The notes under the pieces were generated by a model that did not search any database, was not told the origin of the DNA, and worked only from the letters and a program-made list of their open reading frames with translations. Shown one piece after another: positions 7,873-17,104 of a stretch of 64,000 nt of DNA (position 1 is its first letter; each line of letters opens with the position of its first letter). Source of the DNA: Clostridium magnum DSM 2767 (GTDB lineage: Bacteria > Bacillota > Clostridia > Clostridiales > Clostridiaceae); the NCBI RefSeq assembly GCF_001623875.1, contig NZ_LWAE01000001.1:682001-746000 (forward strand), written 5' to 3'. A program made the translations under genes and the position numbers.

Positions 7873-9021
7873 GTGGAAATTTTAAATAGTGATTTAGCTC
7901 AAAGTATAGTTGAAAGAACTATGGAGGTTGTTAGTCATAATATAAATATAATGAATGATAAAGGAATTATTATAGCATCAGGAGATAAAAGTAGGCTTGG
8001 AACTATTCATGAGGGTGCAATAATAGCTCTTCAAAGAAAATCAGAATTTAATGTAGATGAAAATCAAAGCAAAAAGTTAAACGGTGTTTATCCAGGCATT
8101 AATTTAGTTATTGAATTTCAAAATACGGTTGTCGGTGTAATAGGTGTTACAGGAAGACCTAAAGAGGTTTTAGGTTATGGTAAACTAATCAAAATGACAG
8201 CAGAAATGATGATAGAACAAGAACACTTTATTAGAGAACTTGAATGGAATAATAAAATTAAAGAGGAAATAATAGCAGCACTTATATATAATAGACAAGA
8301 CTCCTTTCCTTTATTAGAGGAATACACTAAGAAATTTAAGATTCCATATAATCATCCTATGGCTATTTTTATAGTTGAATTAAACTTTGAAGACACTTCA
8401 GAAAATAATGATTCAAATTTATCCAATAGAATAGTAAGTTTATTAGAGGGAGCATTTAAAGAATCCTTAGCAGCAAGGATTAACACAAAAACAATTGTTT
8501 TACTGCATAAGTGTTTTTGTATAAATAATAAAATTGCTAATTACCAAGAAAAAGTAAAAGAAGTGAGTGGAAAAATACGGACGCAAATAGGCATTAATGC
8601 AAAAATATCCACAGGGAAAGTATATGATAAATTATTTGATGTTTATAAATCTTTTGAGATAGCCAAAGAAACCCTTGCTTTTGAGAAGAAAATGTATCCA
8701 AGTGATAATACCTATATTTTTGATTTCTTAAAGAGCGATATGATGTTTTCTCAAAATAATGCTAAATGGAAAATACATGAGTTAGAAGACACCTACCAAT
8801 TATTAAGTTAAAATGACAAGAATGGAGAGTTAAGGGAAACATTAAAAGTTCTCATAGAGGAAAATGGGGAACTTAATAATGTATCTAGCAGATTATTTAT
8901 CCACAGGAATACTCTCGGCTATAGATTAAATAAGATTCACAAGTTAACAAATAAAAATCCTAGAAAATATGCAGACTTGTTCTGGATTTATAGTGCTATG
9001 ATTAATTTTGAAAAAAGATAA
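7873..9021 (+). pseudogene. CdaR-family sugar diacid regulator, copy 2 with internal stop
   Basis: Tandem paralogue of the preceding gene. The GTG at 7873, 9 nt after GGAG (7860-7863), aligns with the ATG of copy 1; the TTG at 7867 is too close to the ribosome site. The frame is open to a TAA at 8809-8811, then continues in the same frame with NDKNGELRETL... through LFIHRNTLGYRLNKIHKL to a TAA at 9019-9021. The stop replaces a serine codon of copy 1 and would remove the whole DNA-binding domain. The truncated 313-residue product could still bind ligand or dimerise. Confidence 0.8.
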
Positions 9022-9028
9022 GAACAAT

Positions 9029-9118
9029 TTATTATGCAAATAAATAAAAACAAATTATTGTAAATGATTAATATTTGTGCAACTGAATATTGTTTCATGT
9101 ATCAAAAAATATGATAAT
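9029..9118 (+). promoter_or_regulatory. Glycerate kinase promoter with operator module
   Basis: TTATTATGCAAATAAATAAA (from 9029), a 20-bp gap, TTTGTGCAACTGAATATT (9074-9091), then TTGTTT (9090-9095), a 17-bp spacer and GATAAT (9113-9118). It parallels the garR promoter in order, spacing and most bases. It starts only a few bases after the second cdaR gene. Confidence 0.65.
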
Positions 9119-9237
9119 AAAAGTAGAAAAATAAGATGTAATATTGGATTAAATAAATATAAACCATATATTTTTACTGGTAATTATCTATAAGATATTT
9201 TGATAAAGATGGAAAATGATATTTGGAGGTATAGAAT

Positions 9238-10380
9238 ATGAAAGAAAACCTAACTATTCTATTGGCACCAGATTCTTTTAAAGAAAGTATGACTGCCAAA
9301 GAAGTTTGTGAAGCAATGGAGAGAGGAATTAAAAAAGTAAGTGAAAGTATTAAATGTATACATGTCCCTATGGCAGATGGTGGAGAAGGAACTATGCAAT
9401 CCTTAGTAGATGCTACTGGTGGAGAGGTATATAAGTTAAAGGTAGTTGGACCATTAGGAAATGAAGTAGAAGCGGAATACGGTATATTAGGGGATAGAGA
9501 AACGGGAATATTAGAGATGGCTAGTGCCAGTGGGATTCATTTAGTTCCATTAGAAAAAAGAAATCCTTTGATAACAACAACTTATGGTACTGGACAATTG
9601 ATAAAGGCATGTCTAGATCATGGTGTAAAAAAGCTACTAATAGGTATTGGCGGCAGTGCAACTAATGATGGCGGTGCAGGAGTTGTTCAAGCTCTAGGTG
9701 GAAAACTTTTAGATAAGGATGGAAAGGAAATAGGATTTGGTGGTGAGGAATTAAGTAAACTTAATACTATAGATTTAAGTGGTTTTGACACAAGGGTTAA
9801 GGAAGTTATAGTGGAAGTGGCTTGTGATGTTAATAATACATTATGTGGAGAAAGAGGCGCTTCAAATGTATTTGGACCACAAAAGGGAGCTACTTCTGAA
9901 ATGATAGAAGTGTTAGATAATAATTTAAGACGCTATGCTGAGGTAATCAAAGAGCAATTATGTAAAGATATTTTAGAGGTGCCAGGTTCAGGGGCAGCAG
10001 GAGGATTAGGAGCAGGACTAATGGCATTCTTAAATGGAACTTTGAAAAAAGGCATAGAAATGGTAATTGAATATGCAGGATTAGAAGAAAAAATAAAATC
10101 TGCAGATATGGTTTGGACAGGAGAAGGAAGTATTGATTTTCAAACCCAATACGGGAAAACACCTCTAGGAGTAGCAACAGTTGCAAAAAAATATAACAAA
10201 CCTGTTGTGGCCTTTGCTGGTAGAGTTGGTAAAGATATAGAAGTATTATATGATAAGGGAATTGACTCCGTATTCAGTGTTATCAATGAGTTAACTACAT
10301 TAGAAGAAGCTTTAGAAAAGGGAAAACAAAATGTAGAGAAAACTGCTGAAAATATAATAAGATTAATCAATTTAATATAA
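9238..10380 (+). CDS. glxK: Glycerate kinase (GarK/GlxK family)
   Basis: 380 residues, the normal length for the family. The N-terminus reads LLAPDSFKESMTAKEVC, followed by MADGGEGT (about 46-53), IGIGGSATNDGGAG near 140, and PGSGAAGGLGAG near 250, all hallmarks of GarK/GlxK kinases. It phosphorylates D-glycerate with ATP; this family normally gives 2-phosphoglycerate. It follows its own promoter module and a TTTGGAGG ribosome site, and precedes pyruvate kinase by 43 bp, so the two are probably co-transcribed. With garR upstream it completes a tartronate semialdehyde to 2-phosphoglycerate route. Whether garK or glxK is the better symbol cannot be decided. Confidence 0.93.
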   Translation: MKENLTILLAPDSFKESMTAKEVCEAMERGIKKVSESIKCIHVPMADGGEGTMQSLVDATGGEVYKLKVVGPLGNEVEAEYGILGDRETGILEMASASGIHLVPLEKRNPLITTTYGTGQLIKACLDHGVKKLLIGIGGSATNDGGAGVVQALGGKLLDKDGKEIGFGGEELSKLNTIDLSGFDTRVKEVIVEVACDVNNTLCGERGASNVFGPQKGATSEMIEVLDNNLRRYAEVIKEQLCKDILEVPGSGAAGGLGAGLMAFLNGTLKKGIEMVIEYAGLEEKIKSADMVWTGEGSIDFQTQYGKTPLGVATVAKKYNKPVVAFAGRVGKDIEVLYDKGIDSVFSVINELTTLEEALEKGKQNVEKTAENIIRLINLI

Positions 10381-10423
10381 TTGAAGGTCATTAATATAAG
10401 TTAGAGAAAGGGCTGGGGAGTCA

Positions 10424-11842
10424 ATGAAAAAAACTAAAATTGTATGCACTATAGGTCCTGCGAGTGAAAGTAGAGAAGTAATATCAAAACTAATTTCAGC
10501 TGGTATGAATGCTTCAAGACATAATTTTTCTCATGGAGATCATGAAGGAAACGGAAGAGGAATAAAGCTAGTTAAGGAAATTAGTGCAGAGCTAAATAAA
10601 TCTATTGCGATTATACTAGATACTAAGGGACCAGAAATTAGAACTGGAAATTTTCAAAATGGTAAGGTGGAATTAAAAAAGGATACAAAGTTTACTATTG
10701 TAGCTGGTGGAGACATAGTGGGTGATGAGAGTATTTGTTCAGTAACATATGGAAACTTACACGAAGATGTAAAACCAGGAAATAGTATTTTAATAGATGA
10801 TGGTTTAGTGGGATTAGAAGTTGAATCTATTGAAGGTAACAGAATTCATTGTGTAGTAAAAAACACAGGATTAGTTGGAAATCATAAAGGGGTCAACGTA
10901 CCAGGGGTTTCGATACAACTTCCAGCCATAACGGAAAAGGATATTGCTGATATAAAGTTTGGTATAGAACAAAATATAGATATAGTTGCCGCATCTTTTG
11001 TAAGAAAGGCATCAGACGTATTATCCATCAGAAAAGTTTTAGAAAAGAACGGCGGAAGTGATATACTAATATTTTCGAAAATAGAGAATCAAGAGGGAAT
11101 TAATAATATAGATGAAATAATAAAATTCTCTGATGGTATAATGGTTGCAAGAGGAGATTTAGGTGTTGAAATACCAGCAGAAGAAGTTCCACTAGTACAA
11201 AAAAGGATAATAGAGAAATGCAATAAAGCTGGGAAGCCAGTTATAACAGCAACTCAAATGTTAGATTCTATGATGAGAAATCCAAGACCAACAAGAGCGG
11301 AGGCGTCAGATGTAGCTAATGCTATAATTGATGGCACCGATGCTATAATGCTGAGCGGCGAAACTGCAAGCGGAAAATATCCAGTTGAAGCAGTTACAAC
11401 TATGGCAAGAATTGCAGAGAAAACTGAAAGTTCAATTAAATATGAAGACAATTTGAGAAGAAAAGGTTCTATGTCTAGTGAGAATATTGCAAATGCTATA
11501 AGTTTAGCAGCCTGTACTACAGCTATGGAATTAAAGGCACCAGCAATAATTACAGCTACACAAAGTGGAAGTACAGCAGTAATGGTTTCAAAATACAGAC
11601 CAGGATGCCCAATTGTAGCTGTTACCCCTTATGAAAAGGTTGCTAGGAAACTAGCTTTAAATTGGGGTGTTATTCCAATACTAGCTCCTAAGGTTGAAAC
11701 AACCGATGAATTAATTGCTATATCTGTAGAGATGGCATCAAATAGTGGACTAGTAAAAAAGGGTGACTCAGTTGTAGTAGCAGCTGGAATACCGGTAAAC
11801 CATTCAGGAACTACTAATATGATAAAAGTTCACAATGTATAA
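10424..11842 (+). CDS. pyk: Pyruvate kinase
   Basis: 472 residues covering the A, B and C domains but without the C-terminal PEP-utiliser-like extension found in many Bacillus-type enzymes. Visible motifs are KIVCTIGPAS at the N-terminus, NFSHG near 35, DTKGPEIRTG (A/B junction) and SKIENQEGI with the active-site lysine near 220, followed by MVARGDLGVE. It converts PEP and ADP to pyruvate and ATP. Its position after glycerate kinase suggests a dedicated isoenzyme draining 2-phosphoglycerate made from glycerate. NASRHNFSHG replaces the more usual NVARLNFSHG, a mild deviation. Ribosome site CTGGGGAG. Confidence 0.95.
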   Translation: MKKTKIVCTIGPASESREVISKLISAGMNASRHNFSHGDHEGNGRGIKLVKEISAELNKSIAIILDTKGPEIRTGNFQNGKVELKKDTKFTIVAGGDIVGDESICSVTYGNLHEDVKPGNSILIDDGLVGLEVESIEGNRIHCVVKNTGLVGNHKGVNVPGVSIQLPAITEKDIADIKFGIEQNIDIVAASFVRKASDVLSIRKVLEKNGGSDILIFSKIENQEGINNIDEIIKFSDGIMVARGDLGVEIPAEEVPLVQKRIIEKCNKAGKPVITATQMLDSMMRNPRPTRAEASDVANAIIDGTDAIMLSGETASGKYPVEAVTTMARIAEKTESSIKYEDNLRRKGSMSSENIANAISLAACTTAMELKAPAIITATQSGSTAVMVSKYRPGCPIVAVTPYEKVARKLALNWGVIPILAPKVETTDELIAISVEMASNSGLVKKGDSVVVAAGIPVNHSGTTNMIKVHNV

Positions 11843-11861
11843 TATAATAAGATGATGTTAT

Positions 11862-11909
11862 AAAAAGTATCTTTATACTGGCGTATTTTCAGGATAAAGA
11901 TACTTTTTT
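11862..11909 (+). terminator. Intrinsic terminator after pyk
   Basis: 15-bp stem AAAAAGTATCTTTAT (11862-11876) and ATAAAGATACTTTTT (11894-11908). The T tract runs straight into repeat copy 3. Confidence 0.75.
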
Positions 11910-11970
11910 ATCCGATGACTAAGAGTCAGATGGGGTTTGAAACACCATCTGATTCAAGTTTCCACTTCAT
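11907..11970 (+). repeat. Dispersed repeat, copy 3 (short form)
   Basis: 64-bp form with both conserved ends but without the first hairpin: GATGACTAAGAGTCAG replaces the long inner section, as if deleted between the ACTA of GATGACTA and the ACTA of TTCAACTAAGAATCAG. The second hairpin (GTCAGATGGGG / CACCATCTGAT) remains. Confidence 0.75.
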
Positions 11971-12116
11971 AACGAATACAATTATTTTAAATGTGTATGG
12001 ATCATTATTTGAATATTATAGGTATTATACAGATGTGGAATATGTTGCTAATGTTGCGAAGATCATATTAAAGGATTATACTTTTTAAGTATAAGTTTTT
12101 ACTAGGGGGGATGGTA

Positions 12117-13022
12117 ATGTTTAATACGGCAGTTATTCAACAGGTAGCAATCCTGTTTATAGTAATGGGAATAGGAATAATAGCAAGAAAAAAGAAAATA
12201 TTAAATGATGAAGTCAAAAAAGGTATTACAGATTTGATACTTAATATCACTTTACCACTTATGATTATCTCATCCTTTAACCAGAAGTTTTCGATGGACA
12301 TGCTTCTCAATGCAGTCTATATACTAGTTTTTTCTACCTGTATTCATCTCATATCTTATTTTGCAGGTAAGATACTGTATTTTAAATCCTCAGATGATAG
12401 GAAAAACGTATTAAGATATCTTACAGTATTTTCAAATGCAGCATTTATGGGGTATCCCATACTAGAGGCTATGTATGGAAAAACAGGTGTATTTTATGCT
12501 TCTATATATTGTATACCGGTAAGAGTATTTATGTGGACATTAGGAGTAATGCTTTTTACAAGTAAGAAGGAGTCTAATTATCTAAAACAAATATTTTTAA
12601 ATCCTGGTATAATAGCTGTAGTAATTGGATTTATTCCATTCGTACTATCTATTGAGTTTCCAATAATTATTACTAAAACACTTAATATGATGGGGAACAT
12701 GACTACTCCATTATCTATGCTGATGGTTGGAGCCATGATTGCAGATTCACAGGTTAAAGGAATCTTTGAAGGGGCAGTGTTTTATGGTTCTTTTGTAAGA
12801 CTTATTATTATACCGGTTTTAGTACTTACAGCTTTAAAATTAATAGGTATTAGTGGTGAAATTTTAGGGGTAAATGTAGCTCTTACAGCAATGCCTGCAG
12901 CATCATTTACTGCAATCCTTGCTGGAAAATTCAATTCAAATGAGATATTTGCCTCTAAGTGTGTGTTTGTATCAACCTTTTTATCTATTGTCACAATTCC
13001 ATTGATATTGCTATTAATATGA
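12117..13022 (+). CDS. AEC-family carrier (auxin efflux carrier/malate permease type)
   Basis: 301 residues from the second ATG (12117), about 6 nt after a GGGGGG ribosome site; the upstream ATG at 12111 directly abuts that site and is unlikely. About ten hydrophobic segments are visible in two five-helix blocks, with N-terminal VIQQVAILFIVMGIGIIAR and C-terminal NVALTAMPAASFTAILAG, typical of the AEC family. It would export or import a small organic acid through the cytoplasmic membrane. It lies just downstream of the glycerate genes but behind a terminator, so co-regulation is not certain. The substrate is unknown. Confidence 0.88.
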   Translation: MFNTAVIQQVAILFIVMGIGIIARKKKILNDEVKKGITDLILNITLPLMIISSFNQKFSMDMLLNAVYILVFSTCIHLISYFAGKILYFKSSDDRKNVLRYLTVFSNAAFMGYPILEAMYGKTGVFYASIYCIPVRVFMWTLGVMLFTSKKESNYLKQIFLNPGIIAVVIGFIPFVLSIEFPIIITKTLNMMGNMTTPLSMLMVGAMIADSQVKGIFEGAVFYGSFVRLIIIPVLVLTALKLIGISGEILGVNVALTAMPAASFTAILAGKFNSNEIFASKCVFVSTFLSIVTIPLILLLI

Positions 13023-13084
13023 TGAAGTGAAACTTGAATCAGATTGGATTTCGGCTACCAGCCGGGGATACATCGGATGAAAAC
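13022..13084 (-). repeat. Dispersed repeat, copy 4 (degenerate, reversed)
   Basis: The minus strand reads from ATCCGATG to CTGATTCAAGTTTCACTTCAT. The middle is replaced by a CCCCGGCTGGTAGCCG hairpin. Its end overlaps the stop codon of the AEC carrier gene (TGATGAAGTG). Confidence 0.6.
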
Positions 13085-13250
13085 ATTTTGGATATTATAT
13101 ATACGGTTTTTATATGATTGTTAATAAGATAACTTTTATTTAACTATTATTAGTAGTATGATAGAATACACTATATAGCATCGGATACTTTTTAATTATA
13201 TCTATTGTGCAAGTATCTAAAAGTGATTGAGTACTAATGGTTACTATTCA

Positions 13251-13291
13251 TGCAATTGAATATTGATATGGTTGCAGGAAAATATAATAAT
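13251..13291 (+). promoter_or_regulatory. Promoter of the GltD-like gene, sharing the garR operator
   Basis: TGCAATTGAATATTGA (13251-13266) matches the garR element over 16 nt. The start of the TATAATAAT (13283-13291) aligns exactly with TATGATAAT of garR, giving TTGATA, 17 bp, AATAAT. The far-upstream ATTATGCAAAT boxes are not present here. Confidence 0.55.
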
Positions 13292-13328
13292 TAACAGTAC
13301 AAAAGTTATTATAGGGAGGAATAGATTT

Positions 13329-14570
13329 ATGAGTGAAATAGTTATAGAAGAAGCAAAAAGATGTCTCAATTGCAAGAAACCTATGTGTAAAGAAGGGTGT
13401 CCAGTAAATACACCAATAAATGAAGTTATACAAATGTTTTTAAGTGGAAATATCATGGAAGCTGGAGAAAAGCTTTTTGAAAATAATCCTTTATCAATAG
13501 TATGCTCATTAGTATGTCCACATGAAGATCAATGCGAGGGTCACTGTGTATTAGGTAGAAAAGGTAGCCCTGTTAAAGTAGGTTCAATAGAAAACTACAT
13601 TTCAGAATATTATATTAAATTTATTGATAATAAACCTATAAAAAGCATTAACAAAAAAATAGCAATAATAGGTTCGGGACCTGCGGGAATCTGTATTGCT
13701 ATTATGCTTGCGGCCAAGGGATATGACATAACTATTTTTGAGGCTCATGACAATATAGGTGGAGTGCTCCGATACGGCATTCCAGAATTTAGACTACCTA
13801 AAAGTATTTTAGAAAAGTTAAAAGAAAAATTAATTAGTATGGGGATAAAGATAAGACCTAATATTTTAATAGGATCTGTTATAACTGTTGATGACATTTT
13901 TAGAGATGGATATAAAGCTATATTTATTGGTACTGGTGTATGGAGACCAAGACCATTAGGTATAAAGGGAGAAACCTTTGGAAATGTTCATTATGCAATT
14001 GATTATCTAAAAAATCCTGAAAGCTATAAATTAGGGGACAGAGTTTGTGTAATAGGAGCAGGTAATGTAGCTATGGATGTTGCAAGAACTGCCATTAGAA
14101 ATGGATCAAGGAATGTTTCTATAATGTATAGAGGTGGATTGAATAATATTTCTGCAAAAGAGCTTGAAGTCGAATACGCAAAAATTGATGGGGTCAAATT
14201 TGAATTATTTAAAAAACCTACAGAAATAGTGGATGAAGGTGTAAAATATACAAGAACAGAATCGGTAAAAGTTGATGAGGAGAAGGAGAAAATAGTTGAG
14301 ATAGAAGGTTCTGAGGATATATTTGAGGTTGATTCTGTAATTATTGCAATAGGGCAAGGTCCGAGGGCAAATATTGTTTCTAATACTAGAGGAATAGATG
14401 TAAATGGGTTTGGATTAATCGAAGCTGATGAATTTGGAAGAACTACTAGAGAAGGAGTATTTGCTTCAGGAGATGTAGTAACAGGTGCTAAGACTGTTGT
14501 AGAGGCAGTAAGAACTTCAAAGAAAGTAGCACAGGCTATTGATGAATATGTTACTTCCTGTTCAAATTAA
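13329..14570 (+). CDS. GltD-like NAD(P)H flavin/iron-sulfur oxidoreductase
   Basis: 413 residues from the ATG at 13329, after a clear AGGGAGGAATAG ribosome site; an in-frame ATG 66 bp earlier lies in the promoter. N-terminal cysteines CLNCKKPMCKEGCP and CSLVCPHEDQCEGHC form the two 4Fe-4S sites of the glutamate synthase small-subunit family. FAD binding is at IGSGPAGICIA (near 118) and NAD(P)H binding at VIGAGNVAMDVA (near 245). It could be a glutamate synthase small subunit or an electron-transfer subunit of another enzyme. No large subunit is adjacent, and sharing an operator with the glycerate genes hints at a catabolic role. Confidence 0.88.
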   Translation: MSEIVIEEAKRCLNCKKPMCKEGCPVNTPINEVIQMFLSGNIMEAGEKLFENNPLSIVCSLVCPHEDQCEGHCVLGRKGSPVKVGSIENYISEYYIKFIDNKPIKSINKKIAIIGSGPAGICIAIMLAAKGYDITIFEAHDNIGGVLRYGIPEFRLPKSILEKLKEKLISMGIKIRPNILIGSVITVDDIFRDGYKAIFIGTGVWRPRPLGIKGETFGNVHYAIDYLKNPESYKLGDRVCVIGAGNVAMDVARTAIRNGSRNVSIMYRGGLNNISAKELEVEYAKIDGVKFELFKKPTEIVDEGVKYTRTESVKVDEEKEKIVEIEGSEDIFEVDSVIIAIGQGPRANIVSNTRGIDVNGFGLIEADEFGRTTREGVFASGDVVTGAKTVVEAVRTSKKVAQAIDEYVTSCSN

Positions 14571-14598
14571 TTTGTAAATTATATATTTAAAAAGTATA

Positions 14599-14648
14599 CC
14601 AATCCTATTTTTGGCATTAGGCAAAAATAGGATTGGATATTTTTTTAT
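14599..14648 (+). terminator. Intrinsic terminator after the GltD-like gene
   Basis: Perfect 15-bp stem CCAATCCTATTTTTG (14599-14613) and its complement (14622-14636), followed by ATATTTTTTT. Confidence 0.85.
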
Positions 14649-14702
14649 AAATGCTATAATCATAGATATGGAGAAATAAAACAGAGAGGGGCTAGTAACA
14701 AG

Positions 14703-15860
14703 ATGAATAATATAAATAACATTGTTTCTCGAAATGTACAAAACATAGAAATTTCAGGTATTAGAAAGTTTTTTAATAAGGTAGTTAATTATCCAGATGC
14801 CATTTCTTTAACATTAGGTCAACCGGATTTTAATGTGCCTGAAAAGATAAAGGGAGCTATGGTTAAAGCCATAGAAGATAATAAAACTACATATACATCA
14901 AATGCGGGTATTTTAGAATTGAGAGAAGAAATATCAAAGTATTTAAAAAACCAGCACATAGACTATGATGCAGACGAAATATGTCTTACTATAGGTGGCA
15001 GTGAGGGATTAATGGATGTTTTTACAGCACTACTAAACCCTGAAGATAAAGTGCTAATACCAACACCTGCTTACCCAGCGTATGAAAGTTGCGTAAAGCT
15101 TCTAGGAGGGCAAATTATAAATTATAATTTAAAAGAAGATTTTTCTATAAACTTTGAGGAACTAAAAATATTAATAAGTCAAGAGAAGCCTAAAGTTATG
15201 GTAGTATCATATCCTTCTAATCCCACAGGAGCTATTTTATCTAAGGAAGACAATAACAAACTATATGAAATAATTAAGGACAATGAAATAATGGTTATAA
15301 GTGATGAAATGTATAGTTCTCTATGTTTCGAGGATAACTACTACTCCATAGCTCAATTTAATGATATAAAAAATAAGGTAATAGCTGTTGGTGGATTCTC
15401 AAAAATGTTCTCTATGACAGGGCTTAGACTGGGGTACGTATGTGCAGCAGAAGGTTTTATGAATGCCATAATGAAGGTACATCAATATAATGTATCTTGT
15501 GCACCTTCTATTGTGCAATGGGGAGCATACGAAGGTCTTAAAAGCTGCATGTCAGATGTAGAATATATGAAGTCAGAATTTATTAAGAGAAGAGACTATT
15601 TACATGATAGATTTATAAAAATGGGATTTGAAGCAAATCTTCCAATGGGAGCCTTTTATATGTTTCCATCTATAGAGAAATTTAATATGAAAAGTGAAGA
15701 ATTTTGTGAAAGGCTTCTAAAAGAAGCAGGGGTTGCTGTAGTTCCAGGATCTGCTTTTGGAGTAGGTGGAGAAGGATATATGAGAATATCCTATGCCTAT
15801 AGCATGGAACAATTGAAAGAGGCAGCAGACAGAATTGAAAATTGGCTAAAGAGCATTTAA
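14703..15860 (+). CDS. PLP-dependent class I/II aminotransferase
   Basis: 385 residues, fold type I. Visible motifs are LTLGQPDFNVPE at the N-terminus, TYTSNAGILELR, YPSNPTGAIL near 175, and VGGFSKMFSMTGLRLGY near 230 with the PLP lysine; an arginine in MRISYA near the C-terminus binds the substrate carboxylate. It looks like the PatA/AspC group. Lysine-pathway genes lie beyond on the opposite strand, so an N-acetyl-LL-diaminopimelate aminotransferase role is possible but not shown; a general aspartate or aromatic aminotransferase is equally likely. Ribosome site AGAGAGGGG. Confidence 0.85.
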   Translation: MNNINNIVSRNVQNIEISGIRKFFNKVVNYPDAISLTLGQPDFNVPEKIKGAMVKAIEDNKTTYTSNAGILELREEISKYLKNQHIDYDADEICLTIGGSEGLMDVFTALLNPEDKVLIPTPAYPAYESCVKLLGGQIINYNLKEDFSINFEELKILISQEKPKVMVVSYPSNPTGAILSKEDNNKLYEIIKDNEIMVISDEMYSSLCFEDNYYSIAQFNDIKNKVIAVGGFSKMFSMTGLRLGYVCAAEGFMNAIMKVHQYNVSCAPSIVQWGAYEGLKSCMSDVEYMKSEFIKRRDYLHDRFIKMGFEANLPMGAFYMFPSIEKFNMKSEEFCERLLKEAGVAVVPGSAFGVGGEGYMRISYAYSMEQLKEAADRIENWLKSI

Positions 15861-15978
15861 TATAAAGTAAAATTATAGATGAACAAATCTAGAGTTTGGC
15901 TTACACATTTTATAGAATTTAATAAATTCAAGAGGTTTGCTAATTGTATATGTCAGCTTATGGATTTGAGTATCTTCA

Positions 15979-16238
15979 TAGAGAAACATACCAGAAAGTA
16001 GAATTATACGCATGAATATGTTCCCAGAGCTAAAAGCACATATAAAAATTTTTTAGTCAATCTTAGCGAAGTATTTTAGAAAATCTTAGAGTCTTTGATA
16101 TGTTTGAGGTACGAGTTTATCAAAGATTCTTAGATTTTCAAAATACTGAGATTTAGATTGACTAAAAAGTTTTTATAGTGCCGAAGCTTGGGAACATATT
16201 GCGGAGTGTAATTCTACTTTCGGCTGTTCTTCTCTATA
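15979..16238. repeat. Roughly 260-nt imperfect giant hairpin
   Basis: Two arms of about 120 nt pair along their whole length with small bulges: ATAGAGAA with TTCTCTAT at the base, then GAAAGTAGAATTA with TAATTCTACTTTC, ATATGTTCCC with GGGAACATAT, TTTTTAGTCAATCT with AGATTGACTAAAAA, and TCTTTGATA with TATCAAAGA near the loop (about 16104-16112). It sits between the convergent aminotransferase and dapB and overlaps the dapB stop codon. It has no coding potential. It may be a MITE or a structured RNA, and it could stop transcription in both directions. Confidence 0.75.
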
Positions 16239-16983
16239 GTTTAACTACATCATCCATAGAGTACATACCTTTTTCTTTTCCATACATAAATTCACAAGCT
16301 TTAAGAGCACCCATAGCGAATACTTCTCTAGATATAGCATAATGACTAATTTCTATAACTTCTCCTTGACCAGCAAAGATAACTTCATGGTCACCAACTA
16401 TACTTCCGCCTCTTATAGCATGTATTCCAATCTCCTTATGGTTTCTCTTTGCAATTCCTTCTCTACCGTGAACAAAAATTGTTTCCTCTGGTACTGAATT
16501 CTTTATAGTGTTTGCAAGAAGAAGGGCAGTGCCGCTTGGAGAATCAACCTTTTGGTTATGATGTTTCTCTATTACCTCAATATCAAAGTTTTTGTATAAT
16601 AATGCACTTATATTTTTTAAAACATTGTTTATTACGTTTACACCAATTGACATATTAGCGGAACGAAACATAGGTATTTCTTTGGAGGCTTCATTAATTT
16701 TTAGAAGCTGTTCGTCAGTATACCCTGTTGTACATAAAATAACTCCAATACCTTTTTCCTTAGCATATTTAATAAGGCTATCTGCTGCATCTGGTCTTGA
16801 AAAATCAAGAATTACATCTGCGTCTACTGTACAATCGGATATATTAGAAAATACAGGATAAGTAGATTCACCAGTATTTTTGTCTACACCTGCAACTATA
16901 CTTAAATCAGGAAAATTTGATACTAATCCAGATATTACTTTTCCCATTTTTCCGTTGCATCCACTTAATATAATTTTAACCAT
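16234..16983 (-). CDS. dapB: 4-hydroxy-tetrahydrodipicolinate reductase
   Basis: 249 residues from [15 protein letters not shown], whose ATG (16981-16983) follows AAGGAGGGTTTTGAG; the longer reading frame upstream has no ribosome site. NAD(P)-binding GCNGKMGK is at residues 8-15, and the catalytic [15 protein letters not shown] is near 130-145. It catalyses the second dedicated step of diaminopimelate/lysine synthesis in the cytosol. It is last in an asd-dapA-dapB run on the minus strand, about 120 bp after dapA. The gap contains AATTGAGAAT-type short repeats. Confidence 0.96.
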   Translation of the reverse strand: MVKIILSGCNGKMGKVISGLVSNFPDLSIVAGVDKNTGESTYPVFSNISDCTVDADVILDFSRPDAADSLIKYAKEKGIGVILCTTGYTDEQLLKINEASKEIPMFRSANMSIGVNVINNVLKNISALLYKNFDIEVIEKHHNQKVDSPSGTALLLANTIKNSVPEETIFVHGREGIAKRNHKEIGIHAIRGGSIVGDHEVIFAGQGEVIEISHYAISREVFAMGALKACEFMYGKEKGMYSMDDVVKL

Positions 16984-17104
16984 CTCAAAACCCTCCTTGA
17001 TGAGAAATGGGAACCGAGAAAAAATCAATTTTAATTCTCAATTGCTTATTCTCAATTCCCAGTTTAAATAACACTATTCTGTTATCAATATTAAAATGTT
17101 TGTA

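Noticed and set aside
12111..12116. ATG at 12111 as start of the AEC carrier
   Set aside because: It directly abuts the GGGGGG ribosome site; the ATG at 12117 has acceptable spacing.
16984..17028. Fifteen extra N-terminal residues on DapB
   Set aside because: The frame is open there but contains the ribosome site of the downstream ATG, and the extension does not look like DapB.
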